Positions 6,022 through 14,136 of a stretch of 14,225 nt of DNA are shown here, piece by piece. The DNA lies in assembly GCA_937888775.1 (NCBI GenBank), contig CALAQT010000045.1, positions 1-14,225 of the forward strand, written 5' to 3'. This DNA comes from an uncultured Actinomycetes bacterium (lineage in GTDB: Bacteria; Actinomycetota; Thermoleophilia; Solirubrobacterales; Solirubrobacteraceae). The translations under genes and the position numbers were made by a program. Below the pieces are notes generated by a model, which saw only the letters and a list, made by a program, of their open reading frames with translations, did not search any database and was not told where the DNA came from. Within the stretch, counting starts at the first letter, position 1. Each line of letters starts with the position of its first letter.

Positions 6022-6797
6022 TGGCTCGACCCCCGGTCATCGAAGCTGTCGACGTTTCGGTCGCCTACAGGCTGGCGCGCAACCGGACCACGAGCATCCA
6101 GGAGTTCGCGATCCGCCTGCTCAAGCGCCAAATCCAGTACGAGGACCTGTGGGCCTTGAGGAACGTGTCATTCGACCTCCTACCCGGGTCGGTCCTCGGT
6201 GTCATCGGTGCGAACGGAGCCGGGAAGAGCACCCTCATGAAGGTTGTGGCTCGAGTTCTGCCGCCAACTGCGGGCAGGGTCGTCGTGCGCGGCCATGTCG
6301 CGCCGCTGATCGAACTCGGCGCCGGATTTCACCCGGACTTGACCGGTTACGAGAACCTCCTTCTCTACGGCACCATCCTCGGACACGACCCACGTGAGCT
6401 TCGCCGCAACGCCGGAGAGATCGCGGAATGGGCCGAGGTGCGGGAGTTCATGGACGTTCCGGTTCGGTCCTATTCGTCGGGCATGTTGACCCGGCTCGGC
6501 TTTGCGATCGCGACGTGGGCCGAGCCCGACATCCTCGTCGTCGATGAGGTGCTGGCCGTCGGCGACGAGCGCTTTCAGGAGCGCTCGTCGCAACGGATCG
6601 TGGGACTGTTGCACCGGGGCACGGCCGTCCTGTTCGTCTCGCACGCGATGGAGAAAATCCGCGAGTTAGCCGAGAGGGTTCTCTGGCTCGACCACGGCAA
6701 CGCCGTCATGCTCGGGGAGCCCGACGAGGTCGTGGATGCGTACATCGCCGCCCAGCACGCGACGAGCTCCAGACCGAGCTTTGCGCCAAGCTCGTAA
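6021..6797 (+). CDS. ABC transporter ATP-binding protein, Wzt/TagH type
   Basis: This 258-residue ATPase powers export of a lipid-linked polysaccharide across the inner membrane with an ABC-2 permease. Walker A is GANGAGKST (63-71). The region LIELGAGFHPDLTGYENL (about 96-113) is typical of the Wzt/RfbE/TagH branch. The signature is the branch-specific YSSGM (151-155) in place of LSGGQ, Walker B is ILVVDE (161-166), and the switch histidine lies in VSHAM (H208). The protein ends soon after the nucleotide-binding domain, so it lacks the C-terminal carbohydrate-binding domain of the long Wzt proteins. The start ATG overlaps the stop of the permease remnant. All catalytic motifs are intact, but its partner is not. 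Confidence 0.93.
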   Translation: MARPPVIEAVDVSVAYRLARNRTTSIQEFAIRLLKRQIQYEDLWALRNVSFDLLPGSVLGVIGANGAGKSTLMKVVARVLPPTAGRVVVRGHVAPLIELGAGFHPDLTGYENLLLYGTILGHDPRELRRNAGEIAEWAEVREFMDVPVRSYSSGMLTRLGFAIATWAEPDILVVDEVLAVGDERFQERSSQRIVGLLHRGTAVLFVSHAMEKIRELAERVLWLDHGNAVMLGEPDEVVDAYIAAQHATSSRPSFAPSS

Positions 6798-6811
6798 GGC
6801 TCGGGACTGGC

Positions 6812-6841
6812 TCTTGCCTGGCGGCCGTCCAGGCGGGCAAG
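6812..6841. terminator. Possible bidirectional terminator between convergent genes
   Basis: GCCTGG (6816-6821) pairs with CCAGGC (6829-6834) around a 7-nt loop, and CTT/AAG can extend it past a bulge. It lies between the ABC ATPase and the convergent GT4 gene. There is no T-run on either side, so support is modest. Confidence 0.3.
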
Positions 6842-6913
6842 GCCAAGCGGAGCCACGCTCGCGTTGAGCGTCCGTACGCGCTTGCTCGCTGCGTACTGCG
6901 ATCGGCTTCCATC

Positions 6914-8071
6914 TCAACCAGAGCCTCGGTTCAACGCTGCTTGGAGCAACTCCTCGTAGGCGTCGAGCGCCTGACCGGCATCGAATATCTGCTCTATCTC
7001 GCTCCGTCTTCGCTCGTACTGCGGTCGGTTCTCGAGAACGGACCGTATTCCCTCTGCAAGAGCCCGTGGGTCTCGCGTTGGAACCAGCACCCCCATGCCG
7101 GTGCGCGCGACCGGCTCCCGCATCCCAGGAAGGTTCGATGCCACCACCGGTGTACCGCACAGCATGGCCTCTACCTGCACCATGCCAAAAGCCTCCCTGG
7201 CGTCGACACTGGGCACGACCAGCACATCGGCAGTGACAAAGAACGAGGGCATCTCGGATCGGTCGAGCGCGCCGACAAAGCGGATGTGATCGCTGTAGCG
7301 ATCGATCATCGGTTCCAGATGCCTGAAGTAGCTCTCACAGCCGATATCGCCACGACGCTCCCCGGTCATGGTCACGACCAGCTCCGGGTAGCGCGGTAGG
7401 AGATGCGGAATTGCATCGAGTAGATATTCCACGCCCTTCTCCGGAGCCATTCGAGCTGCCATCGCGATGACCGGTCCTGCGCCTGGCTGATTACCTCGAC
7501 CGGCTCTCTCAACCGTCCGTCCGGGTGCCGGCCCTACGTTGGCGAGCGGCGTCACCACCCGCAGCTTGGACTCGAACCTCTTCAGCAGAGCAGACCCGTC
7601 GGCATAGTCGCGACTCGCGACGATGATGAAGTCGGCGCAGCGGGCGGCGAGCGAGTTCATGGCTCCCAACGTCTTCGGTCCCAACCACGACCACCGGCCG
7701 GACCGGGGCTCGAAGTCACAGTAGTAGCTGAGGACCACCGGGCGTCCCAGGCGTCGCGCGAGCCGGCAAACCAGGCCGGCCTCGGCCAGAGGTATGTGAA
7801 CGGCGACGACATCGGCCTGCCGCATCAGGGCCGCCGCGTGGGGGATGAAGCTGGGCATCACAGGGATGCGCGCAACCGTCCCGAGGACGGGCGCGCGCAC
7901 GATATCTACGCCGGCGATGCTCTCCCGGAGGGGGAGGCTGCTGTGGTGGCGGGAAGTCAGAACCGTGACCTGGTGACCGTGTGACGCCATCCCTTCCGCG
8001 ACGTGCTGGACATGGACCTCCACTCCACCGACGCGTGGCCAGTAGCTCACAACGACCATCAGAACTCGCAT
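6914..8071 (-). CDS. GT4-family glycosyltransferase
   Basis: A 385-residue GT-B glycosyltransferase that would transfer a sugar from a nucleotide sugar to a growing lipid-linked glycan in the cytoplasm. The N-terminal Rossmann domain opens with MRVLMVVVSYWPRVGGVEVH, including the Gly-rich acceptor-side loop. The donor domain has AARMAPEKGVEYLL (R207 and K212 expected to bind the nucleotide phosphates) and the E-x7-E motif EAFGMVQVE (E293, E301). The start at 8071 is preferred over longer frames because the fold begins there and GGGGGA lies about 6 nt upstream; the 40 extra codons to 8191 look non-coding. It lies downstream of the broken methyltransferase on the same strand and converges with the ABC ATPase. 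The sugar specificity cannot be told. Confidence 0.92.
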   Translation of the reverse strand: MRVLMVVVSYWPRVGGVEVHVQHVAEGMASHGHQVTVLTSRHHSSLPLRESIAGVDIVRAPVLGTVARIPVMPSFIPHAAALMRQADVVAVHIPLAEAGLVCRLARRLGRPVVLSYYCDFEPRSGRWSWLGPKTLGAMNSLAARCADFIIVASRDYADGSALLKRFESKLRVVTPLANVGPAPGRTVERAGRGNQPGAGPVIAMAARMAPEKGVEYLLDAIPHLLPRYPELVVTMTGERRGDIGCESYFRHLEPMIDRYSDHIRFVGALDRSEMPSFFVTADVLVVPSVDAREAFGMVQVEAMLCGTPVVASNLPGMREPVARTGMGVLVPTRDPRALAEGIRSVLENRPQYERRRSEIEQIFDAGQALDAYEELLQAALNRGSG

Positions 8072-8216
8072 GGACTTGTCCCCCAACCGTCCATTCAGAT
8101 CGCTGTCACCAGTGATCAGAGCTGAAGGCTGAAGCGTCGAAGGAGTCGGCCAGCTCCCGGGTCCTACGCGAGCTCTGGTACGCGAGCACACTCCGGTTCA
8201 TCACGTCGAGTTGGGC

Positions 8217-8986
8217 CTATTTGAACGCATGGAAGACCGCGCGTCTCTGAATCAGGGCTTCTCGCGGAGGAGCATCCTGATGGGCAAGGGATTGCAGGTG
8301 ATGCGGCAGCTCACGCAACATCTTTCTAAACCAGTGGGCGGCCGAGCGCGGCCTTACGATCCGCACCTCACGAAAGCCGACGTCCCGCAGCATCGCAGCG
8401 ACGGCCGCCGGGTTCGGTCCCCCCAGTTCGTGGGATCGGCGTTGAGCTGCTGATTCGGATAGAACGCCATCGCGGGTCGTCTGGACCAGGTGAGGTCGAC
8501 GTGGGTCTCGAGAATGAGCTGCTTGGCGGTGACGGCCGCAACCCGCTCGAGCGCGAGCAGCGGGTGGCGCAGGTGATAGAGCACGCCTAGGAAGAGCACG
8601 AGATCGAACGCGCCCACGATGCTCGGTTCCAGCTCCATCACGTCCAGGTCGATATCCTCGACGCAGGAGCCCAGCTCCTCGCGTGCCAGCAAGAAGCCCT
8701 CCTTCGTGCCCCAGCCATCGCCGTTCCACGCAAAGCTGTCCGTCGTCACGACCCGCTTCGCGCCACGCCGCTCGGCCTCGAAAGAGTAGAATCCGTCTCA
8801 GGCACCGATATCTAGCACAGTGGCGCCGGTGAGGTTCGCAGGCAGGCCGATGAAGCCGACGCGTGCAGTCTCCTCGACCCCGGGGGTGACGATTCGTGGC
8901 CGCAACTCGATTGAGTGATACCACGCGATCTCCGCGACACGGGCACGGAGCTCCTCATCGGAGAGAGCTGAACGATGATGCGTCAT
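8217..8986 (-). pseudogene. SAM-dependent methyltransferase (DUF1698/CmoB-like), broken by a nonsense codon and a frameshift
   Basis: The N-terminal part (from ATG 8986) contains AEIAWYHSIELRPRIVTPG, typical of this family, and motif I VLDIGA. A TGA at 8798-8800 then stands where relatives have Trp (LDIGAWDGFYSFEAE), and the same frame continues with DGFYSFEAERRGAKRVVTT, a clear motif II region and FLGVLYHLRHPL. Near 8419-8424 one base is missing in a G-run: NW-GPNPAAV, where NWWGPNPAAV is expected. The C-terminal AAMLRDVGFREVRIVRPRS continues in the shifted frame to TAG 8217. The repaired protein would be about 256 residues. In glycan loci such enzymes are probably sugar or glycan methylases rather than tRNA enzymes; that is inference. 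It is divergent from the GT4 gene at 9071. Confidence 0.85.
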
Positions 8987-9058
8987 GACGATTGGCCAGG
9001 TGCTTCGGCGGGCCAGCATAGCGACCGTCCTGGCACCGGCACGCGGAGGCGGCGAGCC

Positions 9059-9064
9059 TATACT
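9059..9064 (+). promoter_or_regulatory. Strong -10 box (TATACT) 6 nt before a GTG start
   Basis: TATACT is close to the consensus TATAAT. The bases CGTCGC separate it from GTG 9071, so transcription would begin at or next to the start codon, as in leaderless actinobacterial mRNAs. No good -35 is seen at 17 nt spacing. It sits in the divergent gap after 8986 and would drive the two GT4 genes. Confidence 0.45.
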
Positions 9065-9070
9065 CGTCGC

Positions 9071-10294
9071 GTGCCGAGCGCAAGGTTCAGGGATGCAATG
9101 CGCGGCGCACAAGCCCGATCTTGGGGAGTGCGTGACATAACGCTCGGCCGTGCGCGGCGCTTGGCCGATCGGACCGTCCGTAAGCCACGATCGCCATCGC
9201 AGTGGGGCGTCAACCTGGTTGGCTACTTCAGCTCGGGGCTGGGTCTCGGAGAGGCGGCTCGCGCGATGCTCGTCACCTTGGAAGCGCACGACGTTCCGGT
9301 CGTGCCCGTCAACACACGCCCCGCGCTTGGCGAGCGGTGCGATCCTGATCTCGCGACGGTGCCTGCCGCTGCCGCCCCATTCACCGTCAACATGTTCTGC
9401 GTCAATGGTGATGGCATGCGAGGCTTCATGCGCAAGCAGGGACGCGCATTTCTCGACGGGCGGTATTCGATCGGCATCTGGTGGTGGGAGGTCCCGCCAG
9501 CGCCCGCCCGGTGGGCCGAGGTGAGCAGGAGCCTCGACGAGATCTGGGTGTGCTCCGACCACGTGCTAGACGCCATCGCCCCCATAGTCGACGTCCCTGT
9601 GATGAAGATCCCGCAGCCGGTCCCCTTGCCGATCCCAGACGCCACGCCGCGACGGAGCCTCGGCTTTCCCGATGGGTTCGTCTTCCACTCGGTCTTCGAC
9701 TACTCAAGCACGTTTGCGCGGAAGAACCCAATCGGCTTGGTCGAAGCATTTCGCCGTGCCTTCGCGGAGGACTCAGGGGCCCATCTGTTCATCAGGTCCA
9801 TCAACGGGAAGCGCGATTCCCGCAGCCGGCGACTGCTGGAGAGCGCTGCCGCCGGACGTCCCGACATCCACATCGTGGACCGCTACGTCAGCCCTGGCGA
9901 GAAGAACGCGATGCTCGCCCGTTGCGACTGTTATGTCTCACTGCACCGGGCCGAGGGATTCGGGCTGCCGCTGGCAGAGGCGATGCGGTTGGAGAAGCCC
10001 GTCATCGCAACAGGCTGGTCGGGCAATCTCGAGTTCATGACGCAGGCCAACAGCTACCTGGTCGATTACAAGCTCTCCCGCGTTGGCGCCGGCTCATGGC
10101 CCTACCTGCCAGACGCGCAGTGGGCCGATCCAGATCTCGACGATGCAGCCCGCCTGATGCGCGAGGTGTTCGCCGATCCTCGGTCGGCCGCGGCACGTGG
10201 CCGCCTGGCGGCGAGGGAGATCGGCGCCCGGCACGACCCAAGCGAGGTGGGAGTGACGGTTGCGGCTCGTCTCGACGATCTTCGTCCCGCATGA
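9071..10294 (+). CDS. GT4-family glycosyltransferase, first of a tandem pair
   Basis: A GT-B enzyme of 407 residues from GTG 9071. After a basic N-terminal tail, the fold begins at WGVNLVGYFSSGLGLGEAAR (about 45-64), the Gly-rich motif of this GT4 subgroup. IGIWWWEVPP and LDEIWVCSDHV follow, then FDYSSTFARKNP, which begins the donor domain. The E-x7-E motif lies in RAEGFGLPLAEAM (E295, E303), followed by GWSGNLEFM. GTG 9071 is chosen because of the -10 box 6 nt upstream; ATG 9098 and the frame start at 8975 are alternatives. Its stop overlaps the next start by ATGA. It is a paralog of that next gene. The donor and acceptor sugars are unknown. Confidence 0.9.
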   Translation: MPSARFRDAMRGAQARSWGVRDITLGRARRLADRTVRKPRSPSQWGVNLVGYFSSGLGLGEAARAMLVTLEAHDVPVVPVNTRPALGERCDPDLATVPAAAAPFTVNMFCVNGDGMRGFMRKQGRAFLDGRYSIGIWWWEVPPAPARWAEVSRSLDEIWVCSDHVLDAIAPIVDVPVMKIPQPVPLPIPDATPRRSLGFPDGFVFHSVFDYSSTFARKNPIGLVEAFRRAFAEDSGAHLFIRSINGKRDSRSRRLLESAAAGRPDIHIVDRYVSPGEKNAMLARCDCYVSLHRAEGFGLPLAEAMRLEKPVIATGWSGNLEFMTQANSYLVDYKLSRVGAGSWPYLPDAQWADPDLDDAARLMREVFADPRSAAARGRLAAREIGARHDPSEVGVTVAARLDDLRPA

Positions 10295-11937
10295 CGTCCG
10301 GCTCGGCCTGGCCATCGGTCAGTAACGTGACCGGGCGCGACCCGCCGCCTCGCGCGAGCGCTGAGCCAAGGGGACTCGAGCGGCTGCGTCGCACGAGGCG
10401 CGTCGTGGAGCTGGCGAATCGTGAAGGATTCGACCTCGACGGTGCAGAGCAGGCAGAGCTTGCCACATGGCTCGCCGAGCCCGTCTCGCCTGAACGCTCG
10501 GTGGGCCGTTATCTCGAGGCGATCCACGCAGATCGTCCCGATCTCAAGGCCTCCTATCCCGATCTCCATGGCCGAGACAGCAACGGCTTCGCGCGCTGGG
10601 CTTGGACCCGCGGCAGGACCGAAGAGGGGCTGCCGGAGGAGATCCTGCCACTCGCCGCGCGCCCGATTGATCCACCGGAGCCCTGCCCGGCGATCCGCGT
10701 CAGCGGGTTTTTTCGCGAGACGCACGGCCTCGGCGAGGTCGCCCGCTGCTATCTACATGGCTTGCAGAGCGTTCGCGTTCCGGTCACGACGCAAACCGTG
10801 ACGCTGGAGCAGTTGTTCGGCCCTCGACGCCGGCGACGCTTTTCGAAGCAGCCTTTCGGGGAGCTCGATTGCGGGCGCAAGCCGCATGCTGAGCTCGTGT
10901 GCGTCAATGGCGCCGAGCTGGACACCTTCATCTCATTCCATCCCGAGACAGCGGGCAGCGGCCGTCCCACGATCGGCATTTGGGGATGGGAGACCGACGC
11001 TGTACCTCAGAGCTGGGTGAAGGCCGCGCGTGCGCTCGACGAGGTGTGGACGTACTCGCGTTACGCCGCAGCGAACGTGGGACAGGCGCTACCGATCCCG
11101 GTGGTCGTCGTGCCGCCCCCGGTCCTGACACCGGACCCCGGAGGCGCCCGACCGGGGATCGAGATCCCGGACGGGTTCGTGTCCCTATCCATGTTCGATT
11201 TCAACAGCCGAGTCGCGCGCAAGAATCCGGAGGGCCTCCTCCGAGCCTTCATGTCCGCGTTCGAGCCAGGTGAGGGTCCGCACTTGGTCATCAAGACGAT
11301 CAACGCCGGCCACGACCCTGACAACGCCGCGGCGCTCGCTTGGCAGGTAGCAGAGCGGCCCGACATACATCTGATCGACCGGGAGCTCGATTCCCGCGCG
11401 AGGGCCGCATTGCTCGCTCGCTGTGACTGCTACGTCTCGCTGCACCGGGCTGAGGGATTCGGCCTGCCTCTAGCCGAGGCGATGGCACTCGCAAAGCCGG
11501 TGGTCGCCACCGGCTACTCAGGTAACACCGACTTCATGACGCCCGCCAACAGCTACCTCGTGGGGTATTCGCTGGTCCAGATCGGCGAGGGCGACGCGAT
11601 CTACCCCTCCGACGGGATGTGGGCAGACCCCGACCTACGACACGCCGCGACCCTGATGCGCGCGGTCTGGAGCGACCCCGCACGCGCGCGAGCGCAGGGC
11701 GCACTTGGACGCATTGAGGTCGGCCTGCGCCACAGCGCGGCGATCGCCGGCGCCAGGGCGAGCAGACGGCTCCAGCGAGTGATCGCGTCCGCCGAGTCAA
11801 GCCAGGTGACGATGCGCGCGGATCCGGCGCTGAAGCGGGCGCGCGCGGTCGCCAGGGCGCGCGCCAAGCGGACCTTGTTCGACCTCCTCGCAAGCATGAT
11901 CGAGGCCAACAAGAAGAAGCGCAGCGACAGCCGATGA
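10291..11937 (+). CDS. GT4-family glycosyltransferase with N-terminal helical domain, second of the pair
   Basis: A 548-residue protein starting at ATG 10291, whose ATGA overlaps the stop of the preceding gene, so translation is probably coupled. Residues about 28-120 form a small helical domain with the motif RPDLKASYPDLHGRDSNGF (82-100), found in front of several glycan-locus glycosyltransferases and absent from the upstream paralog. The GT-B part follows: VSGFFRETHGLGEVARCYL (137-155), IGIWGWETD (228-236), FDFNSRVARKNPEGL (302-316) and the E-x7-E motif in RAEGFGLPLAEAM (E388, E396). The last 50 residues are unusually rich in Arg, Lys and Ala and could bind membrane or a partner. The frame is open far upstream, but that is only overlap with the preceding gene. 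Confidence 0.92.
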   Translation: MTSGSAWPSVSNVTGRDPPPRASAEPRGLERLRRTRRVVELANREGFDLDGAEQAELATWLAEPVSPERSVGRYLEAIHADRPDLKASYPDLHGRDSNGFARWAWTRGRTEEGLPEEILPLAARPIDPPEPCPAIRVSGFFRETHGLGEVARCYLHGLQSVRVPVTTQTVTLEQLFGPRRRRRFSKQPFGELDCGRKPHAELVCVNGAELDTFISFHPETAGSGRPTIGIWGWETDAVPQSWVKAARALDEVWTYSRYAAANVGQALPIPVVVVPPPVLTPDPGGARPGIEIPDGFVSLSMFDFNSRVARKNPEGLLRAFMSAFEPGEGPHLVIKTINAGHDPDNAAALAWQVAERPDIHLIDRELDSRARAALLARCDCYVSLHRAEGFGLPLAEAMALAKPVVATGYSGNTDFMTPANSYLVGYSLVQIGEGDAIYPSDGMWADPDLRHAATLMRAVWSDPARARAQGALGRIEVGLRHSAAIAGARASRRLQRVIASAESSQVTMRADPALKRARAVARARAKRTLFDLLASMIEANKKKRSDSR

Positions 11938-12207
11938 CCGGAGATTCGTGGTACGTCAGGTCGCTTCGAGCGCCCGGGGGCGGACGAGGTCGAGAGCCTC
12001 GCTTCGCAGCCGCTCGATTACAGATTCTCGGCCCGCCTGTATCGCCACCAAGGAGGTCATTCGCGACCGACAGCGGGGGTATGTGGAGCTGTTCGAGCGT
12101 CGCGGCGCGCGCCGTTTGGCGTGAGGATCCTCAACGAGTGTGATCGAATCGCCCCTCGCTGCATTCGACGCGGTCAGCGAGCGCATGCCGCGTCTGCTGC
12201 TCATTGG
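11938..12207. other. Gap without a confident gene
   Basis: No convincing gene is seen in these 270 bases. An ATGA overlap at 11934 opens a 69-codon frame, and the frame of the GT2 gene is itself open back to the previous stop; neither reads like a known protein. One frame ends in ELFERRGARRLA followed by TGA at about 12121, which could be the last codons of a lost gene. A remnant of a deleted gene is possible. Confidence 0.3.
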
Positions 12208-13077
12208 ATGACCGGCGCCGCCTCCATCCGAACGACCGTGGTGATCCCCGCCTACCGAGCGTGGTCGACCCTCCCGGCTGTGCTCGATGCCCTCGCGCCA
12301 CAGCTCGGTGAGCACCGAGAGGCGATCGTGGTCGACAGCAGCGGTGACGGCCGCGCCTCGGAGCTCGCGGTCGAACGGCCGTGGCTGCGAGTGATCGCGC
12401 TTCCCGAGCGAGCGTTTCCCGGAAGGGCGCGAAACGTCGGGGCTGCACAGGCCTGCGGTGGCTCGCTTGCGTTCCTCGATGCGGACGCTGTGCCCTCGCC
12501 AAATTGGCTCGACCGTCTCGAGGAGACGTTGACCAACGACCTGGATGCTGTAGCAGGAGGCATCCTGAACGGCACCCCAGACAGCCGCATCGGTACGGCG
12601 CAATACCTGCTCGAGTTCTCCGAAGCGTTCCCGCGACGGCCTCGCCCCCTTCGCCACGCCGCAAGCGCCAACCTGCTCGTGCGACGCGATTGCTTCGAAG
12701 CGTTCGGCGGGTTCCCCGACGAGCTTCGCGCGGGGGAAGACACAGTCATGACGTTCTCGCTTGCCAGCCAGCGGCGACTCGCGTTCGCGCCCAAAGCGAC
12801 GGTCCACCATCTCAACCGCACGGAACTCGGGCCTTTCCTGGCCAACCAGCGTGTGCAGGGGGCAGCGTTCGTCGCCGTCTGCAGCTCCGCGCCCTATCCG
12901 CACCGATGGGTATCCCGAGGGCCGGGACTGCTGCTCGCCGGACCGCTGCGCCTCACGGCTTTGGCCCGTTGCCTGCTCTTCAACCCTTCGCAGCTCAAGG
13001 ACGCGCTGCGAGTGCTCCCACAGCTGCTCCTTGGAACCGCGGCGTGGGTCGTAGGCGCGTACGAAGCCCAACGCTGA
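12208..13077 (+). CDS. GT2-family glycosyltransferase (GT-A fold)
   Basis: A 289-residue GT-A enzyme from ATG 12208. It opens with the classic TTVVIPAYRAWSTLPAVLDAL, then AIVVDSSGD (nucleotide-binding region), ARNVGAAQA (74-82) and the metal-binding DxD as FLDADAVP (D91, D93). The acceptor side has SANLLVRRDCFEAFGGFPDEL and the catalytic GED (E167, D168). The C-terminal part has two hydrophobic stretches (LLLAGPLRLTALARCLL and LLLGTAAWVVGAY), which suggests membrane association. Upstream GTG 12121 is in frame, but the extra residues look non-coding. No strong ribosome-binding site is seen for either start. It follows the GT4 pair after 270 bp and converges with the chimeric gene, with 18 bp between stops. 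Confidence 0.9.
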   Translation: MTGAASIRTTVVIPAYRAWSTLPAVLDALAPQLGEHREAIVVDSSGDGRASELAVERPWLRVIALPERAFPGRARNVGAAQACGGSLAFLDADAVPSPNWLDRLEETLTNDLDAVAGGILNGTPDSRIGTAQYLLEFSEAFPRRPRPLRHAASANLLVRRDCFEAFGGFPDELRAGEDTVMTFSLASQRRLAFAPKATVHHLNRTELGPFLANQRVQGAAFVAVCSSAPYPHRWVSRGPGLLLAGPLRLTALARCLLFNPSQLKDALRVLPQLLLGTAAWVVGAYEAQR

Positions 13078-13095
13078 CTCCGTGATCGAAATCCC

Positions 13096-13698
13096 TTAAA
13101 GCCTGACGGCGACCGCGCCGACGAAGTGGGCGGTGAGGTTCCGCGTCGGCCACCTTCCCATCGCTTCGCAAGCGAAGCACGCGACGAAGATGCCGGCTCT
13201 CCGCCTGCCCGTCGGCGCGCGACGCAGCGCCTCGGCGCACCGCCAGGCGGGCCGCCAGTTGGGGTGGACAGTGCATGATCGCGGCGGTCTCCGCCACGTC
13301 GAAGCCGCTCTCGCGCAGAAGCCTCGCGAGGCCCCGGGGGCCGTAGGTGGCTCCCACGTAGTGGGGGACGACGCCAACCGGTGCAGCGGCCCGAACAGAC
13401 GCGAAGTGCGCAACGCGGCGATCGGGTTCATCCGGTTGTCGAGCGTGATGATGAGCTTCCCGCCGGGGACGATCAAGCGGGCGAGCTCGCCGACCGCGGC
13501 GCGCAGCGTTGAGCGCGACTCGAAGTGGTCGAGGGTCGAGTTCGACACGACCACATCGAAGCTCGCGTCGTCAAACGGCAGCGCCAGCACGTCAGCAACG
13601 CGGGCGTCGAGGTCTGGATAGCGCTTGGCGGCGGCGCTCACGATTGCGCCCGCGACATCGACGCCGATGACTTCCCCCGCCCGCGCGGCCGAGGAGCG
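13096..13698 (-). pseudogene. Class I methyltransferase, headless and twice frameshifted
   Basis: The sequence AGEVIGVDVAGAIVSAAAKR, VADVLALPFDDASFDVVVSN and STLDHF, with LIVPGGKLIITLDN, marks a Methyltransf_11-type enzyme. Its first 50-70 residues, including the motif I Gly-rich loop, are missing; a fucosyltransferase-like fragment is joined in frame instead. Near 13374-13376 one base is lost (HRL-GVVPHYVGATYGPRGL is restored in the other frame, continuing RLLRESGFDVAETAAIMHC). A second shift at about 13195-13245 returns to the first frame, which ends plausibly as AMGRWPTRNLTAHFVG...VRL with TAA. The two shifts cancel, so the translated middle of about 45-50 residues is nonsense. Confidence 0.75.
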
Positions 13699-14136
13699 AC
13701 GGTACTGGGCGCCAAACCGCGGATGACTCACGGCGTCCCCGCGCCGGATGTGCACGCCCACCGTATCGTCGTCAAACGCGGCGGCGAGTTCGGCTACACG
13801 TCGGCGTATCGTGCTTACCGGACGCCATTGGCGCAGCTCCGTTTCGAACTCGCGGTCGAAGCCCGGGAGCAGGCGACGACGACGCTCGGGCGCGAGCAGA
13901 TCCTGACAACGCCGGAACCCCTCATAGGTGACCACCGGATGCGAGGGAACGTCGAACACGCCGGCGAAGCCGGGGCCTCCGGATTCCCTCCAGACCTGAT
14001 TGAGGCCGCCGACTCCGGCGACGCTCACCTGCTCGTGCAGGCACATGGAGCGTCGCGCCAGAGCCGCAAAGGACGAGACGACACCAAGGCGGTTGCAGAG
14101 CCCGAGCGAGGGGCGGATCACGAGCGCTCCAGGCAT
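13699..14136 (-). pseudogene. N-terminal fragment of a fucosyltransferase-like glycosyltransferase
   Basis: About 146 residues from ATG 14136. LGLCNRLGVVSSFAALARR near residues 11-29 matches the start of NodZ/GT-B fucosyltransferase-like proteins, and VGVHIRRGD (126-134) is their HxRRGD donor-site motif. The following half of the protein, with the remaining donor-binding motifs, is replaced in frame at about residue 146 by the tail of a methyltransferase. GAGGAG near 14148-14160 lies rather far upstream for a ribosome-binding site. The fragment would not be an active glycosyltransferase alone. The family assignment rests on these two motifs. Confidence 0.6.

Noticed and set aside
8798..8800. 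UGA read as tryptophan
   Set aside because: Several intact genes here end in TGA at the expected length (for example 6914, 10294, 11937 and 13077), so the stop is genuine in this code.
9481..10290. Long upstream extension of the second GT4 frame (818-codon ORF)
   Set aside because: It overlaps the first GT4 gene in another frame and reads as Arg/Pro-rich noise; the ATGA overlap at 10291 marks the real start.
11956..13071. 371-codon minus-strand ORF opposite the GT2 gene
   Set aside because: It shows no conserved motif; the plus strand has a full GT-A signature with DxD and ED residues.
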